Positions 35,691-47,662 of a stretch of 64,000 bases of DNA are shown here, one piece after another. The notes beneath the pieces are model-generated. The model did no database searches. It saw only the letters and a program-made list of their open reading frames with translations, and had not been told where the DNA came from. A program made the translations under genes and the position numbers. How positions within the stretch are numbered: position 1 is the first letter of the stretch; each line of letters starts with the position of its first letter. Source of the stretch: Lepas anatifera (Eukaryota > Arthropoda > Thecostraca > Lepadidae); contig JAOTON010001356.1 of assembly GCA_034440635.1 (NCBI GenBank), positions 2,488,501 through 2,552,500 of the forward strand, in the 5' to 3' direction.

Positions 35691-35834
35691 GATATAGTTC
35701 ATTTATGCATTCGTATGAGCTATCCACCAGTGTTCGTTTTTCGTTATCCCGCAAAGGGCCGAGTTCAAGGAGTGTTCGAGCGCCCCCTTTCCCCATGGCG
35801 AAAGTGGCTCGAGGCCTGCCAGGGTGGGTGTTAA

Positions 35835-37437
35835 GACCTATTCAGAAAAATTGTACCTATAATCCAGGATACTAAGTGAAGTGCTGCAGCCACTGCCGGC
35901 TCCCACGAACACAGAAGCCAGCCATAAAATGTTGCGGCTAACCACACGCAATTTTTCGCTGTCTGATCTGCACGTTTTAATATAAATTTCACAATTCCGT
36001 GCGTGTCTCTGATATTTATAAAATGTATATTGCCCACAATTGTATCCTGAATCTTGCAGAGCTCAGGACAGGCCTAAAAATATTGCGAGATTATATTCTT
36101 CTATTCGGGATCTGGTATGAATGTTTGTAAAAACATCTCACAAGACCTGACATTTTCCTCTGCAAAGTCCGAACGCATGCTTGGTGCTCAGCAGTTCTCA
36201 GGTGCCCACTCGACCCTGAGCCTTCTCTCTCCACGTCGACACACAATGAAGAGGACTCTTGTGACGTGTGCACTATACCAGACTGCTACCGTGCAGGCCA
36301 AAGAAGAGATGAGTGTGCTCGCAGGCGCCTGTAGCACTTATGTCTGCTCTGGTCAGGGAGCTGGCTCAAATTTAGTGACAAAGACATCAGCAGTATTCTG
36401 TTTAGGTGCTGCGTTCGAGATATCCTTCTAGTGGTGGATGATGCAGAGTGCTGTAAGATTTTCTGTATATTCTGGGATGCATTCTGATCACATTATTGAT
36501 ATTCTGCAAGCAAAGATGCAGGATTGGAAAACTCAAGATTACTTTGATATCGTTTGAGATTTGATCAAGTATGCTTCAACAAGAGTTGCGACTATTTCCT
36601 GGCGCTCGAGAACTCCCGGAACTGAGCGTGATTTGCATGTCTCAAGGACCCCATTTGGACATATCTTCAGTGCAACCACTGAACCACTATTCTTACCATT
36701 GTGGCCGAAATAAGTTTTTCCATGAGTCTTAGTCCCGGGGATGAGGTGGGCTAAGGTGTTTTTGTGTATAGTGTCTTTGCTTTGTAAATTTCATTTGGAT
36801 TTGGTTAAGAAGTTCTAATATTTCATGTCGCATAAAATAAAAAAAACTTATCTCGTTCTTTAATCTGTTGCATTTTAGAACTATCTGACTGATGAGGGTG
36901 TTTCTGCAGAAAAATGTACTCCTATCAAACTGCATTTCGATACTCAAGCATAAAGGTAAGTCTACTCATATTGCATTATCATCGGATTTTCCTACCCTGA
37001 TCAAATAATTGGGGATGAATTCCGTTTCAATGATCTGAAAAGAGAGTCAGCTGATGCAAAAGTTCTGTAATTTTGTATTTGATAAAATTCAAGCATGAGT
37101 TATGTCATGATTTAAACATTGATGCCCTTTTTATGGAATATTGATAATGTTTACAAATGCAAGTCAAACTGCCCAAATATGGTCAAAATGATATTATCAC
37201 AGCAGAATGAGTGAATAAAACTGGATAAGCCAGAACAATTGCTATTGCACAGTTAAGGTGCCTTCGTTATTATGTAATCATGACACATTTGACGTTATTT
37301 TGAGAACTTTTAACCTAAAACAATGAATTTTTTCTAAAACGTATATATTTTCCTTTGATTCTAAACTCAAGCAACTAAAAACTAGAATCGAGTTTCTTAG
37401 CTTTAAAATTACGTCATGATACAGAAAATACTATGAC
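35835..37437. other. Intergenic or intronic, nothing recognised
   Basis: AT-rich sequence. A 104-codon frame at 36117-36431 has no domain. No RNA gene or repeat was noted. Confidence 0.5.
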
Positions 37438-37535
37438 CCTTTATTGCAGGATTTGCCCGTTCAGATGGTGGTGTCGGTGTCTTCTTGACAAGTCCTTTGG
37501 TAACTTTATTGAGGCTCCGACTCTAAAAGCCGAGC
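37438..37535 (+). mobile_element. SINE 3' tail fragment
   Basis: The segment TTGCAGGATTTGCCCGTTCA, GGTGGTGTCGGTGTCTTCTTG and GACAAGTCCTTTGGTAACTTT followed by GAGGCTCCGACTC matches the tails of the SINEs at 38519-38840 (opposite strand) and 47663-47860. Confidence 0.75.
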
Positions 37536-38518
37536 TTAGCAGCAACTTGTACAAAATACATTCAAAGAAATTGAAAAACCGTATCTAAAGATATATCTAA
37601 AGCTGTAAATTGACAGGTAGCTACTTGCAATAAATAGCAATGCACCTTTATAGGTAGGTATCTATCTACAACATTAAAAAATATACTGTTAGCTGCGGGA
37701 TAGAAAAGACAATAGCATGACGTTATTACATTGGTTTTTCTCACACCTTTGGTCACACTATCACTACAGAGTCTAAAATCACCTACAAGCCTTAAGTATG
37801 CAAAGGGCAGTGAAACGTACCGTGTTTGAGTTTTCGTGGCGTTTATGACGCTATTTATTAAATATTTGCATGAAATGATGCCATCAAAAATTCGCTAGTA
37901 CTTTCATAAGTCTTAAAAAATGTAGCGTGAAATTGCTGATGACCCTCTTGTTTCAGTGAAAGATGAAGGAGAAATATTAGTTATTAAATGGAGAATTGTA
38001 TGCAAAAATGTATTTATGACGTGACTATATCTGCATTTAGCGCCAAAGGTTTCCGAACCTATTCCTAAATATATTTTAGTTTGCTGACTCCGATTTCGTA
38101 TTGTTTATTTTACGCTATGTGGCCCATGAAATCGTCAAAATATAGGGTTTATACGAAAAAGCTATATTTTATAAGAACAAAAGCTATACAAGCGTTTCAC
38201 ACTAAGTATTGCTGACGACATCATACAAAATGAGCATAAATATAGAGGTAATCGATCCAGCAATATGTCTTTAACCCATGTTGTCTGAAATTGTTGCTCT
38301 CTGTTGCCGAAATAATGAATATAAAGATGAAAAAGTGTAATTTTAGGAGGCTCAAATTTATGACGTCACTATGACGTAATGGGATTTACAATTTTGTCTG
38401 GTTATCTTTCAAGTTCGAAGCAATCACATCTTGACATTTATTGAACGTCTCGCTTCTATATTTATAAAGAATTATGAGATACTTTTTTTTAAATTTTGTT
38501 CAAGTTGTTCCTGGTAAG
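37536..38518. other. Intergenic, nothing recognised
   Basis: AT-rich DNA with short frames only. Confidence 0.5.
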
Positions 38519-38840
38519 GCTGCTGGAGTCGGAGTCTCACTAAAGTCATCAAAGGACTTGTCACGGAGATCCCGACCCCACCACCCGAACGAGCAACTCC
38601 CTCAATGGAGGGTTAATTTAGAAGCCAAAGTTTAACGTCCCACAAAGCACAGGGACGGCCGCCCCGCTCAGGTCACCCTCTCACCAGTCAGTTGCCAGCC
38701 GACCTGTACGTCAGGTAAACTATTGAGCGCCGGAGCGTCTCAGGGGAACCGATCCCAAGCCTGGACATGCACTGCCACTGCATGCTTCTGAGCAGCGGGC
38801 CGGAGCCCAACGCTCTACCAACTGAGCTACCGGGGCGGCA
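38519..38840 (-). mobile_element. tRNA-derived SINE, nearly full length
   Basis: On the minus strand it starts near 38840 with GCCCCGGTAGCTCAGTTGG and GTAGAGC, a canonical tRNA 5' half and A box, followed by a B-box-like GGATCGGTTCCCC. The body reads GCTGGCAACTGACTGG, TGAGAGGGTGACCTGAGCGG and GTGGGACGTTAAAC. The tail GGAGTTGCTCGTTCGGGTGG to GAGACTCCGACTCC ends near 38519. Transcription would be by RNA polymerase III and mobilisation would depend on a LINE, which is family knowledge. Two other partial copies lie in the window. Confidence 0.85.
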
Positions 38841-39287
38841 TAGATATGCTAAGAAACATAAGTTGGGTCTGAAACTCCCTGTGCTAGATATGGGTTAAGA
38901 CCCAGTTTAAATGTAAACGCTTTTAAGCAATTCAGTTTTCCATTTAGGACTTTGAGACTGCTTCACCGGGCTCTGGGTACTAATTTTCACCAGATTGCCG
39001 ATAATACCCGTCTGGCACCCCCGAGTGATTGATGGTGCCAATCATGCGTGAAGATTGGTTCACTAATCATTGTCTCAGCTATCTGATAAGAAAATTGGCT
39101 GACTTAAGCATGGTAGAGCTAATGCCTGCAAGATGGTGCTGTTAGCCTGATCACCTGTTTCATTAATCACAAATTCATGCGTGTTTTCCGGCCTGCAAAT
39201 TCAGCATTTGTTCTGTGATTTGGAGCCACCTACCTGCGGCTGGAGTTTTGGGTCGATAACTAAACTTCTCAACGGCGACCTCCCGTG
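38841..39287. other. 3' flank of the bHLH gene
   Basis: Sequence downstream of the bHLH stop codon on the minus strand, probably partly 3' untranslated region. I see no clear polyadenylation signal close to the stop. Confidence 0.4.
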
Positions 39288-40132
39288 TCAGGGACTGGGA
39301 AAGTCGCTGAAGTCAGAACAGCTGACGCTGATGCCTTCATCCTGATCACACAGCAGCGCATCGAATCCATCTGGCAGATGGAAGTCGGTCAGATCGTCTA
39401 GGCTATCTAGAGGGTCCTCCGCTAGTGGTTCCCGCAGCATCACTGATGAGGATGTCACTGATGACGACGACGACGACATTGGCGAAGTAGCTACTTGTGA
39501 CGAGGGTGTCTGCGGCAACTGCCCGCCCACAGGGGTCTCTAGCGCCACCGACAGCGTCTGAATGTACCTGATAGCCGTCCTCAGCACCGTCACTTTCGTC
39601 AGCTTCTCCTTACCAATGCTACTCTCCAGCAGGGCTCGCGGCAGCGACCTCTGCAGCAGCTGGAAGGCGGTGTTGATGTCCTTCATGCGCTCTCGTTCGC
39701 GGTAGTTGGCTGTCTTGCGCCGGTACTTGCTGAGCGGCGCCGGACGGCTCTTGGTGCGCGGCGCCCGGCCCTTCTTGGTCTCCTCCGTCATCCTCTGCTC
39801 CGTTTCCTGCCGCTTCTGCAGCGACTTCACCCGCAGGCTGTACTTCCGCGTGGGCGGCGTCGCCTCCACCACCGGCTCCGTCTCGTTCTGCGTCATCGTG
39901 ACTTCAGTTGCCGCTGTTTGGGTGCTTGTTACCGGAGCCTCGACCGAAGACGGACTAATACCTTGTGTGGTGGGCGCTTCTCGCGTCTCGGCGGCGCCGC
40001 CCCCGATCTGGCGCGCGTGGGAGTCGCGAAGGACCCGGCGCCGATGCGGCCGCCCCTCCAGACGCATCAGCTGGTTGGCTGTCGGTCGTAACTTAGCGCC
40101 GCCGAGGCTGATGTTGCGCAATAGAAGACCTG
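39288..40132 (-). CDS. bHLH transcription factor, delilah-like (terminal coding exon)
   Basis: The frame is open from 40166 to the stop TGA at 39290-39288 (292 codons). Residues 149-206 (numbered from 40166) form a bHLH domain: basic region RRKTANYRERERMKD (with the Glu and Arg of the ERxR DNA contact), helix 1 INTAFQLLQRSLP, loop, and helix 2 KLTKVTVLRTAIRYIQTL. The SKYRRKTAN lead-in and ...EKLTK... resemble the insect delilah protein, a regulator of muscle-attachment and chordotonal cells; Twist and Hand types fit less well. A lysine/arginine-rich stretch precedes the domain and an acidic tail (LDSLDDLTDF) follows, possibly activating. A tract ending CACCTCAGCAG at 40140-40130 looks like an acceptor, so residues before about 12 are intronic. 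Translation starts either upstream or at Met34 (40067). Confidence 0.8.
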
Positions 40133-40150
40133 CTGAGGTGAAAATAATGA
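40130..40150 (-). promoter_or_regulatory. Probable splice acceptor with tandem NAGNAG
   Basis: On the minus strand ATTATTTTCACCTCAGCAG is a pyrimidine-rich tract ending in two consecutive acceptors, CAG-CAG. Use of one or the other would add or drop a single codon at the start of the bHLH exon. Confidence 0.55.
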
Positions 40151-40394
40151 AATATTGTTTCTGCATGTTGTATGACAGAGTTTATTAACAACTTTATCGG
40201 TAAAGTTGTCTGATGGACTGCAGTTAATCTTTACAAATGGTTGGCTGTAAATCGTAGCTGGCCTGGTGTAGAGGATTTCAAAGAGCCGAGCCCCTACAGG
40301 ATTTTCAGAAAAAAGATGGCCTCTGGGACAAGAGTGACTCAAGCTTGACGACCTGGTAAGTCAAGCACTCCGGCAGAATGATAATGGTAGTTGT
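40151..40394. other. Presumed intron or 5' flank of the bHLH gene
   Basis: AT-rich sequence upstream of the bHLH exon; no first exon could be identified. Confidence 0.35.
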
Positions 40395-40462
40395 TGAGGT
40401 TAACGTCGCACGAAATACCAAGGTTATGCGGCGTTGGCAACTTCACCCTGTTGGGGGTTTCT
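40395..40462 (-). mobile_element. SINE body fragment
   Basis: On the minus strand CCCAACAGGGTGAAGTTGCC, AACGCCGCATAACCTTGG and CGTGCGACGTTAA match the body of the SINE at 30886-31040. No tRNA-like head is present upstream. Confidence 0.6.
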
Positions 40463-41459
40463 CGTTTTTTTGCCGATTTCAGGTATTTTCGCCGCTCCAG
40501 GTGTTTTATCTTTTGTCTTCTACTTACTGAGCTCATCTTCTGGGATGCATTTTCCTATCCATATATGCATATTTCATTGAAAACACTGTGCCAGGTAGTA
40601 GCGTTCGAGATAACTGCGTCCATCCTAAAGACCCTTGGATTGCCCCGACGGATATCTCAGTGTCAGCAGAACAGCTGATCCAATTTGCACTGACACAGAT
40701 AAATATTATAAGTGACTCGTCGTGCGTGCAAACTGGACGAGTCATGCTAATTCCTCAATGGGTCACCATTCCAAAACTGGTAAAGCACTGAAAAGCCTGT
40801 AAATTCCTTGACCAACAGGTGCAAGGCCAAGTAAAAGTAACACTTAGATTGTTGTATGAGACCTAAGGGGGTATCACATGGCTAATCGGCGACGGAAGCA
40901 TGGCAATACTGAGGCTGAAGCTACTGATAATCTTCCATGGAAGCAGCTTCTTCAGAACGCTTCAACAAGTGATGCACAGCCCTCTGCCTCTCCCACCTCC
41001 CCATAGGAGTGAAGCCGGGCTCCATTCCGAAGTGGTTTGTTGGCAAATATGTGTTTTGCGGCGAGACAAATTTGAAAGCAAAGATTTTCCAGGGTGCTCT
41101 GCAAAACTGATCTGTCTGCTCAAATTCCATGATTAAAAGTTCCACGATGAAAAGTCGTATGTTGTCAGGAAGTATACTGAGGTGCTCTAGCACCCTGATA
41201 CGTTTGTTGTGGGCGGGGAAGACTTACTAACAGTTGGGTTCAATCAAGAAAAGAAACTAGACACTTATCCTCAGAGCATTCTCAACTGAACCCAAAATAA
41301 CCACTGACAACAAACGACTCCAATCAAAATGAAACTGTAAGTGACTTTGTTCAGGAGCCACGTCCCGGGGCGAAGAGTGCTTGCAGAGGTCAGAAAAAGT
41401 ATTTGCATTCCATCATACGTTAAAGTTTGGTTTCTCTGCCTGCGAAACATGAAGTGCCC
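40463..41459. other. Intergenic, nothing recognised
   Basis: Short frames on both strands, none with a domain. No RNA or repeat was noticed. Confidence 0.5.
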
Positions 41460-43832
41460 TTAAACTTCGCCCGGGTGGGATGTCTTTTTAGACCCCCTCG
41501 GGTTTTTCCAAAGAGATCAAAAAACCGCGGTGCGCACCGCCACCAAACTTATTCTACATGTTCCTTCATCATTTTTACATCTTTCCTGAAAATTTTAGCC
41601 CAAGGTCATATCAGGTCAGGTCACCAAGCCAGGTAAAGTGACCTCACCTCAAAAAATGCTTAGGACCGCATAAATAGAAGAAGGGTTAACCCTTGCCCCG
41701 GTGGCGGGTACGAGCCACCTTCGCCCTGGTGGGGGCTAAAAGACCCCCACGATCTCAAAAACTAAGAGAGCTAGAAAAAGCGCAAAACGGCAATCGAGCT
41801 CTTCGAAAATGATATCGAAAATACTTCGGTCATTTTTCTTGTCAGGTCAATATCAAGGTCACCAGAGGTCAAAATAGGTCAAAATCGCTAATATGAGGTG
41901 TACTAAGAAAACCTCCTATATCTCAGAAACTATGATAGCTAGAAACATTTTTCTAACACCATTCGAAAGCTCTTGAGATGCGCTTTCATTACAGTGGCAT
42001 TCATTTTCGTGTCAGGTCAAGCCTGGAGCTACAGGTCACTAAATATTGGGCATATTCTTGGGAATGTCCATAGCCACCCATGCATAAGGGCGTTTACTTG
42101 TTCGCTAATAGCTTCCAAACCGAACAAGATACAGCCATAGTTTATGCACCATTGCAATCCTCTCGTCAATACGAATCGAATGATATATGATATTGCTATG
42201 CCAGGTCAAATTTAAGAATTTGACCTGACCCAGGTCAACGGTCTGACCCAACTTGACCTGGTATAGTCATGATGTATATCATTTGACTTCCAGTGACTAT
42301 ACAAACACTTCGGTGACAAAATAAAAGCTCTATCTTATTTTATTCAAAATTTATAGAGGAAAACACCAAAATGCTTATTTGACCTAAGGTGACCTTTTAA
42401 AGATCACAAGTCAAAATTTTGTATCAGCTTCAGAAATGGGCTAAGAGCAAGTCGCAACCGATGTTTGAAGTTGATTCCATCCATACTTACTGAAAAGCTC
42501 ATTTCGTGATTTTCTCCATGCATTGTCAATGGGGAGGTCATGCTCTGCACATGACCTTAGGTCACCAATATCAAAATCCCGGAACAAATGTTGTAGCTCC
42601 TGGTGGGCCCAAGATGTGGTATGAGTTTCAACTTGATCGATTAACCCTTCTTTTGTTATGCCGTCCTAAGTATTTTTGAGGTGAGGTCACTTCACCTGAC
42701 CTGGTGACCTGACCTGATATGACCTTGAGCCAAAATGTTCAGGAAAGATGTAAAAATGATGAAGGAACAGCTAGACCAGTTTGCGCTGCGCGCCGCCGTT
42801 TTTGGTCACTTCGAAAAACCCGAGGGGGTCTAAAAGACCCCCACCCGGCGAAGGTTAATCGATCAAGTTCAAACTTATACCACATATTAGGCCCACCAGG
42901 AGCTACAACATTAGTTCCGGGATTTTTTATATTGGTGACCTAAGGTCATATGCAGAGCATGACCCCCCCTATTGTAAATACATGGGGAAAATCACGAAAT
43001 GAGCTTTTCTCAGTAAGTATGGATGGAATCAACTTCAAACATCGGTTACGATTTGATCTTAGCCCATTTCTGCAGTTTATGCCCAAAAATTTTGACTTGT
43101 GACCTTAGAAAGGTTACTTTAGGTCAAATAAGCATTTCTTGGTGTTTTACTCTATAAATTTAGAATAAACTAAGATAGAACTTTTATTTTGTCACCAAAG
43201 TGTTTGTATAGTCACTTCAAGTCAAATGATATACAGCATGACTATACCAGGTCAAGTTGGGTCAGACCGTTAACCTGGGTCAGGTCAAATTCTTAAATTT
43301 GACCTGGCATAGCAATATTATATATCATTCGATTAGTATTGACGAGAGGATTGCAATGGTGCATCAACTATGGTTGTATCTTGTTTGGTTTGGAAGTTAT
43401 TAGCGAAAAAGGAAACACCCTTATGCATGGGTGGCTATAGAGATTCCCAAGAATATGCCCAATATTCAGTGACCTATACCTCCCTAGGCTTTGACCTAAA
43501 ACGAAAATGAATACAGCTGCAATGAATGAGCAACTCAAGAGCTTTTGATTGGTGTTAGAAACTTTTTCTAGCCAACATAGTTTCTGAGATATATGAGGTT
43601 TTCTTAGTACACCTCATATTAGCGATTTTGACCTATTTTGACCTCTGGTAACCTTAATATTGACCTGACAAGAAAAATGACTCAAGCATTTTCGATATCA
43701 TTTTTGAAGAGCTTTCTATTGCCGTTTTGCGCTTTTTCTAGCTCTCTTAGTTTTTAAGATCATTGGGGTTCTTTTTAGCCCCTCCCCACCAGGGCGAAGG
43801 TGGCTCGTACCCGCCACTGGGGCAAGGGTTAA
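41460..43832 (-). mobile_element. TTAA-type element, family P3, outer copy, split by an inner P3 copy
   Basis: The outer copy consists of 41464-41685 and 42859-43828, flanked by TTAA at 41460-41463 and 43829-43832. Its right end, read inwards, is CCCTTGCCCCAGTGGCGGG then the GAGCCACCTTCGCC spacer and a second GGTGGGG motif. Its left end is ACTTCGCCCGGGTGGG. Together the two parts give an element of about 1.2 kb, matching the inner copy. The body is AGGTCA-rich and non-coding. Confidence 0.9.
41686..42858 (+). mobile_element. TTAA-type element, family P3, inner copy nested in the outer copy
   Basis: TTAA at 41686-41689 and 42855-42858. The left end is CCCTTGCCCCGGTGGCGGG, GAGCCACCTTCGCC and a second motif; the right end is GGGGGTCTAAAAGACCCCC then ACCCGGCGAAGG. 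It sits exactly at the internal TTAA of the outer copy; its own equivalent TTAA (42641-42644) is unoccupied. The two copies lie in opposite orientations, so the composite behaves as a large inverted repeat. Confidence 0.93.
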
Positions 43833-46800
43833 ATAAAATATTATTTTAGACCATTTATAAAAAGGCTATGATAGAGAAATATTTAGCGCATGCTTCACAG
43901 CGCTATGGTTAATATGAGCCAAACACGACTAGGATAGCTAAGAATATTCACCCTTCGTCATAATTTCTGCCAGCAGTAGATTGATTAGATAGCTGCACAG
44001 TTCAGCCTGCAGTCGACCAGTGGCGTCTTGTTTCTCGCCTCACTGCTGCGAGGTATCAGTGCTTTGACATAGATTCAGGCAGTAGATTACCCTTGACCTA
44101 CTGACGCCGCATTCTACGTCTATTCTTTGGAAACATGATGTATGATCTGATCTTCCAGTTGGACGCTAAGCAGGAGAACTTGCAAAAAAGTTGTAGATCG
44201 CTTTACAAAGCTGGTCAGAAACTTTTGTTTTTCAATTCTTATAATCTGTATATTTCACAGCAATAGTCATTCTTCTTTAAATCTTAATCACGCTTGGGAT
44301 TCATTGGAAATAATTCCACATCAAGGGCTTTTCATACTTTCACTTTAAAAAAATTTGAAACGAAAGATGGCAAATGTGATACAAGTGCGTATCGACTTAC
44401 GTATATTACACTATCTTACACACAGCACCGCACTCACATTAAGGTAAAGCTCAAAACAAAATATGCATCCTCTAGCTCTGCAATCCGACAACTACATCAC
44501 AAGAAATCGTTATCCAATCCATCAAGGATCGCTGCCACCCTGAATCTGAGACCAGTATCGCTCTCAACCTTGCTTTGAAGTTCTCTGCTCCCGGTTCCAG
44601 TCCACAAAAGATCCACGTATGAGTATGCTGTATTTTGTAAAAAAACTCACCCGAAAGAAAGTACCGTAAGTGATGTGATGTTGAGATATCAGGACCCACC
44701 AATGATCATCTGATGTGCCGCAGGGATGAATCCTGACCCGAACAATCAGGATCATGTCAAAGACAGACGGGCTCTCATCGGTCAGCTCCCGCTGACTGAG
44801 TACTGAGGCTCGAAATGGTACCATTATTCCGGTGCAGAACATTCAAAAAATTGGCACTCGGCACATGGGGAACTGAAGGTCTGCGCTCCAGAACTGTGCA
44901 AGTCAAGTCGGCTGTCATTCATGTACTGGACTGAGAAACGGTTGTCCGACACTGTGAAAATCGAATTTCGTTGGTTACTTTTTCCGGAGCACAGTTAGAT
45001 CAGGCGGGCTGGGATTGAAAGCCGTTATCTGACCGGCTATTAGTTGCTAGTCTGAAAAATACGAAACAGTCACAAATAAACTCCCTTTGATTCCGCTAGC
45101 CTGAAGCACTAAAATTGCATAAGGAAACTGAAATATATAATTAAACACTACATCCTTATTTCTCCCAAACCTACGCCAATCAGATAATTCTGTGGTCAGT
45201 ACTAAGATACCGCAGCGACACGAAAGAGCGACTATTACGAACCTGAGCTCGTCTCGTCATATCTTCCTGGAAAAGCAAAGTGTTCCAAATTACCGGCGAC
45301 GGTTGAAATTAGGGCTCGGTGTGCCCAGGTATATTAACCTTTGGCTTGCGCTATCAAAATAGCATCAAGCTGGGCATTAATGACAAAGCCAGGCTGGGTG
45401 ATGGAGACTGGGAGGCCAGTTGATAGATATTTGGGGAGGGGGCACGGAGAAGCCAGCAGGCAGAGAAGTGATCAGGGAGGCTGGATGGGCGTGGGTGTAG
45501 GTGCAGGTTGGAGAGAGCGGCCGGCTTCAGTGACGGGCTGCCGATGTGTGAAGGCTGCGTGTGGGCCGACACCGCCTGGTGCTCTTTTGTTCGTCCGACC
45601 AAAGCGCAGGGAACTGACTGGAATGAATTATGGGAGGAGAAGCTAGGCGAGGCCGAATACTCACTCTGCACCGAATGTCCGCCCTCGCCTCCTTCTAATA
45701 GAACGGTAAACATCATGGTGAGAAGGGTTCCGAAATTAGGATACCAACATGATTTTACTCGGCTGTAAGATTTCGTTCACCCCAAAAATAAGTAAACGTA
45801 TAAGCATTGCAAGTCAATGCAAAGCGTACGGGCCATGTTAATGTAAAACATCAATGCATCAAGCATATAAGAGGCACGATCCAACTGATTATTTTACCTT
45901 AGTTTTTTTATCTCTTAGCTTGAATGCCCCTTTATATAGGCATGTTGGCCATCATTGGTTAACTCTGTTGTTGAATTTTTACCATTATAATTGCAGGATT
46001 CCTTCGGAGTTTTTACTATGTCGCTGAGAGCACAATTCTAATGATTAACGAGTCTCAATGCTTGAAGTGAATAAGGGTCATCGATTTCCATTAAATACCT
46101 TGTGAACGACTAAGCATTACAACGAGGAAAAAACAGGGATGCAATCGATGTAGGTGTGCAGAACCTGTTCTAATCCTTGCAATAATGCAGTTACCCATGG
46201 GAGTATTCCACTTACTTCAAGCCAAGTCTCTTAGGATTATAAGGATTCAGTAGAATGTTGTCATATATTCTTCATGAGAAAAAACAGGCATTACCGATTT
46301 TCATAGAGATAGGTGAATTCCATGTAAAGCCCGAGGGAGCATTAGGACGGATGAGTGATGGAGCCTTTGCTGCTTATTGAAACACTGTTGCGAAAAGCTC
46401 GACTCTGTAGTACCTGTATACGGGCCAAGTGCCGTCTGTAGCAGATGACTGGAAAGCAGCATTGTTGGTCCGTGCCATTTTCTCTCTGCGCTGTTGGTCA
46501 TCATGGGATGTTCCAAAAATTGTCCCTTTGTCCGCGGTCAGACCCCTACATTTGTTTAATTGGTGGCCGCTCCCAACAGACACACGCGCCAACTACAGGG
46601 AGTATTAATCTGGTTGCTTAGGGCAACTCTCCACCGAGCTGGATGAAACACAGAAAGCTGTCTCCCACCGTGGAGACTGGGATTCTGTTAATCCATGCTG
46701 TACCAATCGGGAGGCAAGTAACGGGGCCACTTGGACACCTAGCTCTCGATTTTGATTAGTTAGAATTCTTGAACTAGTAGTGAAAACAAGCAATCGCTCT

Positions 46801-47084
46801 TAGTTATAGGCACACGCTGCTTAGTTTTTTTCTTCTTTCCTTTTTAGAGGGCTTCAGCACTAGACACAAGGCTGTAAGTTTTGGTGTTTTCTGATACACG
46901 TAGTTTCTGGTGATATAGTCTAACCCTCAAATGCATTCATCAAACCTTCGAATCTGTGTATGCACCATCAAGCGTGGTGACCTCAAACGAAATCTGGGGA
47001 AAGAAGTAGGTACTGGGTGTAGCAGATCCTGGCAGGCGACCAGCCCCTTTCACTTTGACGAGAACATATTCCAACTGGTACATT
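43833..47084. other. Intergenic; GC-rich patch 45390-45720
   Basis: Mostly AT-rich with no recognisable gene. The GC-richer patch at 45390-45720 carries overlapping frames on both strands (101 codons plus, 120 codons minus) without domains, and a TAACGGTAAAC-like donor context near 45700. Not called. Confidence 0.35.
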
Positions 47085-47255
47085 GCCCTCCCTTTTCCCA
47101 TCCCTTCTAGTGAATTCCTTTCCCTGTTCTCATCCCTTCTGGTGCAGTCCCTTCCTCTTTCCCATCCCATCTGATGCAGTCCCTTCCCTTTTCCCATCCC
47201 TTCTGATGCAGTCCCTTCCCTTTTCCCATCCCTTCTGATGCAGTCCCTTTCCTTC
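47085..47255. repeat. 32-bp polypyrimidine tandem repeat, about five copies
   Basis: Units of the type CCCATCCCTTCTGATGCAGT plus CCCTTCCCTTTT recur every 32 bases (landmarks at 47109, 47141, 47173, 47205 and 47237). The plus strand is almost all pyrimidine apart from the GATGCAG word. Confidence 0.9.
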
Positions 47256-47662
47256 ACCCCCTCGATACTACAACATTCGCAGCTCTCGTATTCTGCATTC
47301 TGTATTTTTTAACTCCTTCATGAGCATGGCTATTCTTAACTTTGAATCTTACTAAAATTATAACTCGAACAAATTATCGCAGATAATTTGTTCCTGGTTA
47401 CGGGCTCAAATCTTAGAAAAACAGGAATTCAGTCAATAAGTAAACGCCAATATTGCTTTCAAACAACCCTTTAAATTGCAAAAGTAGGTGAAAGCTTTAA
47501 TCTTAGCGATGATATTAGAAAACATTAGACAATTTTAGATCCTTTAAAAGAGATCTGGTATGAGTCATATGAGCTTCCATTTTTTATCAAAAGAGGCGCA
47601 AACGAGTTAATAAGTTGCAAGCCCAAAAGAGTCACTCCAGCGCTAAATATTTACCCCACGTA
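47256..47662. other. Intergenic, nothing recognised
   Basis: AT-rich DNA with a short ATAATTTGT/ACAAATTAT inverted repeat at 47366-47392. Confidence 0.4.

Larger units (their letters stand above)
34325..35834 (+). mobile_element. TTAA-type element relic, family P4, split by a P2 insertion
   Basis: The left piece (34325-34550) matches 55985-56115: GGTCATTTTTATGTTTTGACC-like start, GCCGTAAC.AGAGGAAGCGAA and GTGCCTAAAAAT. The right piece (35691-35834) ends with GGCGAAAGTGGCTCGAGGCC and GGGTGGGTG then TTAA at 35831-35834, the P4 version of the lineage's terminal layout. Between them lie a homopolymer tract and a P2 copy. Confidence 0.7.

Noticed and set aside
38770..38840. Functional tRNA gene on the minus strand
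   Set aside because: Only the 5' half is canonical; the 3' half and acceptor stem do not fold, and the SINE body follows.
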